Shown piece by piece: positions 1 through 5,246 of a stretch of DNA of 6,559 nt. The notes under the pieces were generated by a model, which saw only the letters and a list, made by a program, of their open reading frames with translations, ran no database searches and was not told the origin of the DNA. The position numbers were made by a program, and so were the translations under genes. The stretch is from Syntrophaceae bacterium (GTDB lineage: Bacteria > Desulfobacterota > DTXE01): assembly GCA_012962595.1 (NCBI GenBank), contig DTXE01000132.1, positions 1 through 6,559 on the forward strand, given 5' to 3'. Each line of letters begins with the position of its first letter. Positions within the stretch are counted from its first letter, which is position 1.

Positions 1-290
1 GCCAGATTTTCATACACATTCAGATGGGGATAGAGTGCATAGCTTTGGAAGACCATGGCCACGTTGCGATCCTTAGGGGAAAGATGATTGACCAATCTAT
101 GCCCAATATAGATTTTACCACTACTCACCTCCTCCAGGCCGGCGATAAGCCGAAGTAAAGTAGATTTTCCGCATCCACTGGGGCCTACTAATACCAGGAG
201 CTCCCCGTCATAAGCGTTAACCGAAAAATCCTTGACGGCCTGCACATCCCCAAAATACTTATATACCTTTTCAAGCCTTACCTGAGCCAT
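1..290 (-). CDS. Sugar ABC transporter ATP-binding protein, MalK/UgpC type (N-terminal part, runs off left edge)
   Basis: This is the ATPase subunit that powers a carbohydrate importer from the cytoplasmic face of the inner membrane. Only the first 96 residues lie in the window. They start MAQVRLEKVYKYFGDVQAV and carry an aromatic A-loop residue (F13, where E. coli MalK has W13), a perfect Walker A GPSGCGKST at residues 36-44, and the Q-loop in VFQSYALYPHLNVYENL (Q82). Walker A falls at the same residue number as in MalK. The signature LSGGQ, Walker B and the C-terminal regulatory/OB domain lie beyond position 1. The start at 290 follows an AAGGGA-like ribosome binding site and lies 7 bp after the stop of the MalG-like permease, so the gene is the fourth of the operon. 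Family assignment is secure; the transported sugar cannot be read from this part. Confidence 0.95.
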   Translation of the reverse strand, partial: MAQVRLEKVYKYFGDVQAVKDFSVNAYDGELLVLVGPSGCGKSTLLRLIAGLEEVSSGKIYIGHRLVNHLSPKDRNVAMVFQSYALYPHLNVYENL

Positions 291-297
291 AACCCTT

Positions 298-1125
298 TTA
301 TCCCTTCACTGCCCCTGCCGTCAAACCACTGATAATATAGCGCTCACAGAAAAGCACCAGACCAATTAAGGGGATTGTGGCTATCACTGAGGCTGCAGCG
401 ATTTCCCCCCAGGGCATAATATACTCTCCTGGAAAGAGGGCAATTCCTACAGGTAAAGTGTGACGTGCCGGATAGGTCATAATGAGCAGGGCGAAGAAAA
501 ATTCATTCCAGGTATATATAAAGACCAAAATGGCTGCAGTAAACACACCAGGAGCAGTCAGAGGCAGAATTACTTTCCAAAGGGCCTTAAGGGGTGTGCA
601 GCCGTCTACCAAGGCCGCCTCTTCTATTTCTTGGGGAAGTTCCTCAAAAAATCTAACTAAGATCCACACTGCCAGAGGTAAGGTCAACGTGATATAAGGA
701 AAAATCAGTCCCTGATAGGTGTTAAGCCAACCTAATTCTCTCATAATTCGCCAGATGGGTCCTGCCAAGGCCATTTGGGGAAACATAGAGATCGCCAAAA
801 AGAGGAGCAAAAATATATTTTTACCAGGTATCTTAAACCGGGCCAAGGGATATGCAGCCAAAACACCCAAGGCAATAGTGCCTAAGGTGGCCAAGGTTGC
901 CACTATGGCGCTATTCTTTAGGTAAAGTAGCAGATGTTTCTGCTGAAATGCTACATGGTAAGAGTATAGTGTTGGCTTCTGAGGAAAGATAACTGGAGGA
1001 ATAGCGGTCAATGTGCGCTGACTCTTGAACGATGCTAACCCAAACCACATGTAAGGGATGAGATACAAAAAGACTACTCCTATTATCAATAATGAAAAGA
1101 CCGTTTTTCTTTTGGTATGGCTCAT
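298..1125 (-). CDS. Carbohydrate ABC transporter permease, MalG family
   Basis: This inner-membrane permease would pair with the MalF-like subunit to form the sugar channel. The 275-residue product is of normal length for the family. It has a hydrophobic helix at about residues 10-32, more membrane segments at roughly 70-95, 103-125, 137-158, 195-217 and 240-262, and a clear EAA loop at about 161-193 (EEAALVDG core, then LPLTAPG) that docks on the ATPase. It ends in GLTAGAVKG, the usual MalG-type C-terminus. Its ATG overlaps the stop of the upstream permease gene as ATGA (1125-1122). No Shine-Dalgarno is visible before it (the upstream bases are a T5A7 stretch), so it probably depends on translational coupling to the preceding gene. 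The ATPase gene follows after 7 bp. Substrate is inferred only at the level of CUT1-type sugars. Confidence 0.95.
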   Translation of the reverse strand: MSHTKRKTVFSLLIIGVVFLYLIPYMWFGLASFKSQRTLTAIPPVIFPQKPTLYSYHVAFQQKHLLLYLKNSAIVATLATLGTIALGVLAAYPLARFKIPGKNIFLLLFLAISMFPQMALAGPIWRIMRELGWLNTYQGLIFPYITLTLPLAVWILVRFFEELPQEIEEAALVDGCTPLKALWKVILPLTAPGVFTAAILVFIYTWNEFFFALLIMTYPARHTLPVGIALFPGEYIMPWGEIAAASVIATIPLIGLVLFCERYIISGLTAGAVKG

Positions 1126-1987
1126 TTTTTTAAAAACATTAATCTTAAGTAAAAAATGCTTACTACTAAAGAGAGAAGGAATATTACCACCGATACGGCC
1201 GCACCATAGCCTAGAAGACCTTCGGCAAACATCTTTTTGTAACCATAAAATTGAAGTACCAAGGTGGCATCTGCTGGCCCTCCCTGTGTCATTACATAAA
1301 TGCTATCAAATACCCGAAAGGCATCTAGGGTACGGAAAAGCAAGGCTAAAATAATGGTAGGTCTGAGCATGGGCAAGGTAATGTGCACAAATTGTTGCCA
1401 CCTTCCTGCCCCATCCACCTTAGCGGCCTCATATAACTCCTGAGGGATACCCTCAAGCCCAGCAAGCAGAATCAGGGCACAAAAGGGGGTGGTCTTCCAG
1501 ATATCAACCGCCATTACCGCCACCATGGCAGAAATAGGCTCAGCCAGAAAGGCCCGATAAAGCTCGGGATGGTTTCCAAAAAAAGGAGGTTCAAGAACCC
1601 ATACTGATCGTTAAACAGGAATCTCCACATCTGACTTGATACCACAGTAGGAATTGCCCAAGGAATAAGGATGATTGCCCTAATCAAGCCACGCCCAAAG
1701 AGGGGCTGACGCAAGGCCAGGGCCCAAAGTAATCCCAGGAACAATTCTGATAGTGTAGTTGTCCCCACGAAAATTAATGTGAATTTCAATGCCTGCCAGG
1801 CTCTGGTATCTTGAAGGAGCCTGGCAAAATTTTCCACACCTATAAAGGACTCACCCAGGTGAGGAAGGACCAGGACGATTCTATGTAGGCTCAACCAGAA
1901 TGAATACGCAATGGGAAAGAAGGCCAAGATTAAAACAAATGAAAGGGCAGGCGAGAGGAGAAGATAGGGAAATGTGATCCTTTTCAT
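1122..1987 (-). pseudogene. Carbohydrate ABC transporter permease, MalF/UgpA family, interrupted by a -1 frame change at a T7 run
   Basis: This is the second permease of the importer, but its reading frame is broken. The first part (1987-1514) starts MKRITFPYLLLSPALS, reads normally to LNLLF (about residue 136), then drifts into unrelated residues and stops after 157. The second part, open through 1526, continues the family pattern in the -1 frame as GNHPELYRAFLAEP, then VDIWKTTPF and the EAA loop (ELYEAAKVDGAGRW), ending LMFLKK. Joining the frames at the T7 run (minus 1584-1578) gives an uninterrupted 288-residue protein, the usual MalF/UgpA length, so exactly one T is missing relative to an intact gene. 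The start at 1987 is chosen because its ATG overlaps the binding-protein stop as ATGA and follows a GGGAGAGGGAG ribosome binding site; an ATG at 2002 would add only MGEGA. The cause may be a sequencing error, true decay or -1 recoding (see findings). 'Pseudogene' is the cautious label; the rest of the gene shows no decay. Confidence 0.8.
1553..1585 (-). other. Candidate -1 frameshift signal: slippery T TTT TTG plus hairpin inside the MalF-like gene
   Basis: In the reading frame from 1987, codons CTT TTT TTG occupy 1585-1577, giving the X XXY YYZ heptamer T TTT TTG (1583-1577). After an 8-nt spacer (1576-1569) comes a 5-bp hairpin: CCCGA (1568-1564), loop GCTTTA, TCGGG (1557-1553). A -1 slip re-reads one T and enters exactly the frame that encodes the rest of the permease. 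The geometry fits the textbook arrangement of heptamer, 5-9 nt spacer and structure. The stem is short, and a missing base in a homopolymer would look identical, so function is only possible. Confidence 0.3.
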
Positions 1988-3240
1988 TGCTCCCTCTCCC
2001 ATGAGAGATAGTACCTGATCTCTTCAGTTGCCCTATCTGCCAGGGTTCTGATATCTGATTTAGGATGGGATATTGCCTGAGAAAAATAGCTTTGGAGTAC
2101 ATGGGAAATAAGGGGATAAACGGGGGTAATAGGGCGGGGATCAGCTCCAAAAAATGCCTGCTTTACCTTGAATTGTGGATTTTGGGCCAAAATTTCTGGG
2201 TCCTGGTAAAGCTCCTTCCGGGTAGGAGCCTTCCCTGCCTTGAGGGCAATGAGTTTTTGAATCTGGGGACTTCCCACAAAGTCTATAAATTTCCAGGCTT
2301 CTTGTGGGTGTCTAGAGAATTTACTTATTCCCAACTGCCAACCACCCAAAGTAGATGCACTCTCCTCACCTGGAAAGTGGGGGAGTGGAGCCATTCCCAC
2401 CTTACCCACTATTCTGGACTTTGTAGGGTTACTAACTTCTCTCCAGGCATAAGGCCAGTTTCGATGGAATATGGCATTGCCTTGTATAAAAAGGGCCAGT
2501 GATTCCGGTTCTTCATAATACAAGACGCCTCTAGGGGCTATCTTGCCAATGATCTCATCTCGTACAAAGCGCACGGCATTTATTGCCCTATCATGGTTAA
2601 GTAAAAGGATAGTACCTCCATGGCTCTTTATAAACTCCAACATATTACATATCAGGCCCTCATACTGCTTAAACTGGCCTGAATATCCCCTTAGAGTAGG
2701 CTGGCGAAATTTTTCTTCTCTCACAATGAATTTGGCCTGAAACACCAACTCCTGCCAAGTCCTGGGCGCTGAGAAACCATATTTTTCAAGCAGATCCCTT
2801 CGATAATAAAGAAGCCCCACATCAATGAACAAAGGTAACCCATATATATGTCCCTTATAGGTGTTAGAGGCAATGGCCCCAGGAAGAAATTTCTGCCTTT
2901 CCTCATGAGAGAAAAAGCTGTCTAGAGATAATGCCCATCCAGCGGAAGCAAACTCGGAGGGCCAAACTACATCCATAAAAAAGACATCCACCTCCGGGTC
3001 CCTATTCTTTAGCTTTTGTGTCAGCAAATCATGGAATTGGGTTGAGGAGTGAGGTCCGACCTCCCGCCTGATCTTAATATCAGAATAATAGGACTCAAAT
3101 CTAGCAATGATTTCATCCCACAGCTGAGGCTCACTGGGTTTCCAGGTGACAAAGGTGAGGGTAGTCTGGGCCTTGACGGGGACTAGCATTATAGTGAATA
3201 AGAAAATTGTAAGCGTAAGGATTTCTGCCTTTCTCATCAT
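1984..3240 (-). CDS. Sugar ABC transporter extracellular solute-binding protein (family 1, trehalose/maltose-binding-like)
   Basis: This is the secreted receptor that would capture a sugar and hand it to the MalF/MalG permeases. With a start at 3240 the product has 418 residues, typical for the family. Residues 1-24 are a Sec signal peptide (MMRKAE, hydrophobic ILTLTIFLFTIMLV, then PVKA before Q25); there is no lipobox cysteine. The mature part begins TTLTFVTWKPSEPQLWDEII. It has the DVFFMDVVWPSEFASAGW stretch (about residues 85-102) resembling trehalose/maltose-binding proteins, and later the family signature GGWQLGISKFSRHPQEAWKF. Longer starts exist: 3276 has no ribosome binding site and would lie upstream of the proposed transcription start, and 3486 runs deep into the divergent gene. 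An AGGA lies 12 nt before 3240, rather far; ATG 3237 is equally possible. The stop overlaps the next gene as ATGA. It is first in the operon; ligand identity is inferred. Confidence 0.92.
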   Translation of the reverse strand: MMRKAEILTLTIFLFTIMLVPVKAQTTLTFVTWKPSEPQLWDEIIARFESYYSDIKIRREVGPHSSTQFHDLLTQKLKNRDPEVDVFFMDVVWPSEFASAGWALSLDSFFSHEERQKFLPGAIASNTYKGHIYGLPLFIDVGLLYYRRDLLEKYGFSAPRTWQELVFQAKFIVREEKFRQPTLRGYSGQFKQYEGLICNMLEFIKSHGGTILLLNHDRAINAVRFVRDEIIGKIAPRGVLYYEEPESLALFIQGNAIFHRNWPYAWREVSNPTKSRIVGKVGMAPLPHFPGEESASTLGGWQLGISKFSRHPQEAWKFIDFVGSPQIQKLIALKAGKAPTRKELYQDPEILAQNPQFKVKQAFFGADPRPITPVYPLISHVLQSYFSQAISHPKSDIRTLADRATEEIRYYLSWEREQ

Positions 3241-3266
3241 GGCACTTTTATGTCCTAAGTAGGCTA

Positions 3267-3294
3267 ACTTTAGCATGGAAGCTGCCAAAGTCAA
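3267..3294 (-). promoter_or_regulatory. Candidate sigma70-type promoter for the sugar ABC operon
   Basis: On the minus strand, TTGACT (3294-3289) is followed after 16 bp by TAAAGT (3272-3267), matching the consensus boxes at 5/6 and 4/6. Transcription would begin near 3260, leaving a short leader with AGGA (3256-3253) before the start at 3240. This supports that start over the one at 3276. It was found by eye and is moderate to weak. Confidence 0.35.
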
Positions 3295-3319
3295 GTTTAG
3301 AAGCGGGCAGTAGGGCTGT

Positions 3320-3348
3320 TTGACTCGGCTTATATTTGGTGGTATTAT
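3320..3348 (+). promoter_or_regulatory. Strong candidate sigma70 promoter (extended -10) for the CxxC protein gene
   Basis: TTGACT (3320-3325) is followed after exactly 17 bp by TATTAT (3343-3348), each 5/6 to consensus. TGG precedes the -10 box (3340-3342), giving an extended TG-N -10. Transcription would start near 3355, about 30 nt before the ATG at 3386. Its -35 box lies 25 bp from the outward-facing -35 box of the ABC operon, so one regulator could touch both. Confidence 0.6.
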
Positions 3349-3385
3349 AAATAAAAACCTCGCCTTTCTATAGGGGGGTGAAAAA

Positions 3386-3772
3386 ATGGCAGATGTTATC
3401 CAGATAGAGGAAAGAAAAAAGAGAAAGGTTGATTCAGAGAAGGTAAAGAAGATAATTTCTGCAAGGAAGATTCTGCAATGCACCATGTGTACACTTAAGT
3501 GCGCTAAATGTGGAATGCAAATGGATACATCAGATATCCAGGATACCCATATCCGGAAATTGCCTTTCAGATTATGTGAGGATTGCGAGGAAGAATATAA
3601 AGAGTATCAAGCAAGGCTTGATGGGAAAAAGGCAGGTCCATTCTATTGGCGCAATAAAGAATGGATGGCTATCTGGAAGTCATGGATAGACTATCAAGAA
3701 TCCCTAAGGCAGTACAGAGAATCAAAAGAATTTGTAATGCTGCTGAATGAATTGGAAAAATTAAAAATTTAG
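3386..3772 (+). CDS. Hypothetical protein with three CxxC pairs (putative zinc-binding)
   Basis: I do not recognise this 128-residue protein. The first 30 residues are highly charged (an ERKKRK cluster at 9-14). The centre carries six cysteines as three CxxC knuckles: C32/C35, C39/C42 (KCAKCG) and C64/C67 (CEDC), spaced CxxC-x3-CxxC-x21-CxxC, with H55 between. This suggests a zinc ribbon or another metal site. The C-terminal half (about 68-128) is predicted mostly helical and charged, with W88, W93, W97 and W100 and no membrane segment, so the protein should be cytoplasmic. The start is well supported by AGGGGGGTG about 6 nt upstream and by a good promoter 38 bp further up. It is divergent from the ABC operon and ends 7 bp from the stop of convergent ssb. 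A structural, RNA/DNA-binding or regulatory role is all possible; none is shown. Confidence 0.88.
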   Translation: MADVIQIEERKKRKVDSEKVKKIISARKILQCTMCTLKCAKCGMQMDTSDIQDTHIRKLPFRLCEDCEEEYKEYQARLDGKKAGPFYWRNKEWMAIWKSWIDYQESLRQYRESKEFVMLLNELEKLKI

Positions 3773-3779
3773 CTCCTGT

Positions 3780-4190
3780 TTAAAATGGAATGTCATCCTC
3801 AATTACTGGCTCTTGGGATAGATCTGCATTCTCAGCACTATCTGAGGGTTTGGTCCTATCTGGACTTCCCAGCATTACAACCCTGTTAGCCCAAATTTCG
3901 GTGCTCCACCGTTTAATCCCGTCTCTGTCTTCCCATGATCTGGTTCGAAGTCTTCCTTCTACATATACCTGTTTTCCCTTTGCAAGATATTCACCGCAAA
4001 TTTCACCTTGTTTACCCCAGGCAACAATCCGGTGCCACTCAGTTCTTGCCTCCCTCTCCCCATCCTGGTTAGTCCAATTCTCAGTGGTAGCGATACGAAA
4101 ATTGGCTACTGCAGTCCCATTAGGTGTATACCGGACCTCAGGGTCTGCCCCCAGATTACCAATCAAAATTACCTTGTTAACACTGGCCAT
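3780..4190 (-). CDS. ssb: Single-stranded DNA-binding protein
   Basis: SSB coats single-stranded DNA during replication, repair and recombination and recruits partners through its C-terminal tip. The 136-residue product opens [20 protein letters not shown] and has an OB fold over about residues 1-108. The base-stacking tryptophans of E. coli SSB (W40, W54, W88) correspond to W39, W52 and W86, and the LRTRSW and EWHRIV segments are typical. A short acidic linker of about 22 residues leads to the conserved tip EDDIPF, so the gene is complete. The start at 4190 has GGGGGA just upstream; an in-frame ATG at 4235 would add 15 residues ([15 protein letters not shown]) not found in the family. It stands alone rather than between rpsF and rpsR, and converges with the CxxC protein gene with a 7-bp gap, leaving no room for a separate terminator. 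Confidence 0.97.
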   Translation of the reverse strand: MASVNKVILIGNLGADPEVRYTPNGTAVANFRIATTENWTNQDGEREARTEWHRIVAWGKQGEICGEYLAKGKQVYVEGRLRTRSWEDRDGIKRWSTEIWANRVVMLGSPDRTKPSDSAENADLSQEPVIEDDIPF

Positions 4191-4371
4191 AGTATCCCCC
4201 AGAAAAACCCAGCAGCCAAACTTTTTATGGTTCAACCACTGGCAGCTTTTTCATGGTTTTTACCATAAGAAATGGGCAATGGCAAGAGATTTTGAGAATC
4301 TGTATAACTTATTGACCTACAGAGGAATTTGTACTAGCATTCTCCAAAAATAGGTAAAAATTTAGCGAGAC
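4191..4371. promoter_or_regulatory. Intergenic region between divergent ssb and plsC-like genes, with candidate promoters and two palindromes
   Basis: This 181-bp gap must hold promoters for both neighbours. Towards plsC, TTGACC (4312-4317) and TAGCAT (4335-4340) are 17 bp apart and would give a leader of about 25 nt. Towards ssb on the minus strand, TTGCCA (4285-4280) and TAAAAA (4262-4257) are also 17 bp apart; this one is weaker. Two short inverted repeats, each beginning ATGGTT on the plus strand, lie between the ssb start and its candidate promoter or overlap it: TGGTT-C-AACCA (4228-4238) and ATGGT-TTTT-ACCAT (4253-4266). They could be operator sites. There is no match to the usual LexA box (CTG-N10-CAG) in the form I know. 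Confidence 0.35.
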
Positions 4372-5118
4372 ATGATTCGTTCCCTTTATGTGCTCCTGTG
4401 TCTTATTCCCCTTACGGCAATTTTGGGAACACTTGCTATCTTAACAGCTATATTTGACAGATCAGGGAATATTATCCACCACTATGGGAAATGGTGGGCA
4501 AAGTGCATACTTTGGGCTAGCGGTGTTAGGGTAGAGGTCTACGGATTAGAGAATATAGGTTCTAACCAGGGCTACATCCTTGCTGCCAATCATCAAAGTT
4601 ATTATGATATATTGGCACTCCTAGGATATTTACCTGTTCAATTTAGGTTCCTTGCCAAAAAAGAACTTTTCAGGATTCCTATCTTTGGCTGGGCCATGTA
4701 TAGTGCAGGACATATTCCAATAGACCGTTCCCGCCCACAAAAGGCCCTAAAAAGCCTGGAGACGGCAGCTCTTAGGGTACCAGATGGGACTTCAATCATC
4801 ATTTTTCCTGAAGGTACTAGAAGTCCCGATGGCAAAGTAAAATCCTTTAAAAGGGGAGGATTTGTTTTGGCTATCCAGTCCCGGAGGCCTGTGGTACCTG
4901 TAGCTATAGATGGCGGGTATAAGATACTCCCAAGAGGTAGCCTTAAAGTTAGATCTGGCAAGATAAAAGTAGTCATTGGCGAGCCTATTGATAGTAAACC
5001 CTATTCCATAAATCAAAAAGGCGAACTTATGCAGAAGGTAAGGAAAATGGTGGTAGAAAACTTTAATAGGATAAGGCATGAGAAAAAATATGTTAAAGAA
5101 AAATCTGATAACTATTAA
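4372..5118 (+). CDS. plsC: 1-acyl-sn-glycerol-3-phosphate acyltransferase (PlsC family)
   Basis: This membrane-bound enzyme puts the second acyl chain on lysophosphatidic acid to make phosphatidic acid, the precursor of membrane phospholipids. The 248-residue product has a hydrophobic N-terminal segment (about residues 4-27) and all four acyltransferase motifs in order: NHQSYYD (73-79, the H-x4-D catalytic pair H74/D79), IPIDRS (115-120, phosphate binding), FPEGTRS (145-151) and VPVAI (175-179). The C-terminus is lysine-rich. The ATG at 4372 has only a weak GCGAGA before it, but upstream sequence gives no better start, and the usual N-terminal helix follows at once. The gene is co-directional with the sugar-nucleotide gene 128 bp downstream and divergent from ssb. 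Other acyl acceptors (e.g. lyso-ornithine lipid) cannot be excluded from sequence alone. Confidence 0.93.
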   Translation: MIRSLYVLLCLIPLTAILGTLAILTAIFDRSGNIIHHYGKWWAKCILWASGVRVEVYGLENIGSNQGYILAANHQSYYDILALLGYLPVQFRFLAKKELFRIPIFGWAMYSAGHIPIDRSRPQKALKSLETAALRVPDGTSIIIFPEGTRSPDGKVKSFKRGGFVLAIQSRRPVVPVAIDGGYKILPRGSLKVRSGKIKVVIGEPIDSKPYSINQKGELMQKVRKMVVENFNRIRHEKKYVKEKSDNY

Positions 5119-5133
5119 CCTAAAGGATTAACT

Positions 5134-5151
5134 GCCCCTTTGGGGCCGTTT
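5134..5151 (+). terminator. Weak terminator-like hairpin after plsC
   Basis: GCCCC-TTT-GGGGC (5134-5146) forms a 5-bp all-GC stem 15 bp after the plsC stop. The downstream bases CGTTTGCTTCGTTC are only partly T-rich, so this is a poor intrinsic terminator and may allow read-through into the next gene. Confidence 0.3.
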
Positions 5152-5215
5152 GCTTCGTTCACATGAGGTACTCCAAAAATTTCATAACATCACATCTGTA
5201 GAACCTTTTCAGGGC

Positions 5216-5241
5216 CCTTTAAGAACTATAAAGGCTGGAGG
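5216..5241 (+). promoter_or_regulatory. Strong Shine-Dalgarno with a small upstream hairpin, fixing the start of the dehydrogenase-acetyltransferase gene
   Basis: GGAGG (5237-5241) lies 5 nt before the ATG at 5247 and decides the start. Just 5' of it, CCTTTA (5216-5221) and TAAAGG (5229-5234) can pair around a 7-nt loop. I found no convincing -35/-10 pair in 5119-5246, so transcription may come from upstream. Confidence 0.5.
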
Positions 5242-5246
5242 TTTAA

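Noticed and set aside
1122..1526. Independent 134-residue small permease starting at 1526
   Set aside because: It is the C-terminal part of the MalF-type subunit; family-like sequence continues upstream of this ATG in the same frame to the T7 run, so it is a fragment of one gene.
2065..2502. Plus-strand open frame of 145 codons opposite the solute-binding protein
   Set aside because: It is a shadow of a well-supported secreted protein, with no family features or start signals.
3241..3486. N-terminal extension of the solute-binding protein frame up to 3486 (500 residues)
   Set aside because: It runs through the divergent promoters and into the start of the CxxC gene, has no ribosome binding site, and a clean signal peptide begins at 3240.
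4191..4235. Fifteen-residue extension of SSB from an ATG at 4235
   Set aside because: The family N-terminus [14 protein letters not shown] begins at 4190 with GGGGGA just upstream; the extension resembles nothing in SSB.
4227..4240. GGTTCAACC resembling a tRNA T-arm
   Set aside because: No acceptor, anticodon or D-arm can be folded around it; it is only a short palindrome in the ssb leader.
3790..4353. Plus-strand open frame of 187 codons opposite ssb
   Set aside because: It lies antisense to an unmistakable ssb, has no ribosome binding site and its translation looks like random Ser/Leu-rich sequence.
5211..5218. AGGGCCCT perfect 8-bp palindrome before the right-hand gene
   Set aside because: It has no loop, is too short to be informative, and no related copy occurs in the gap.
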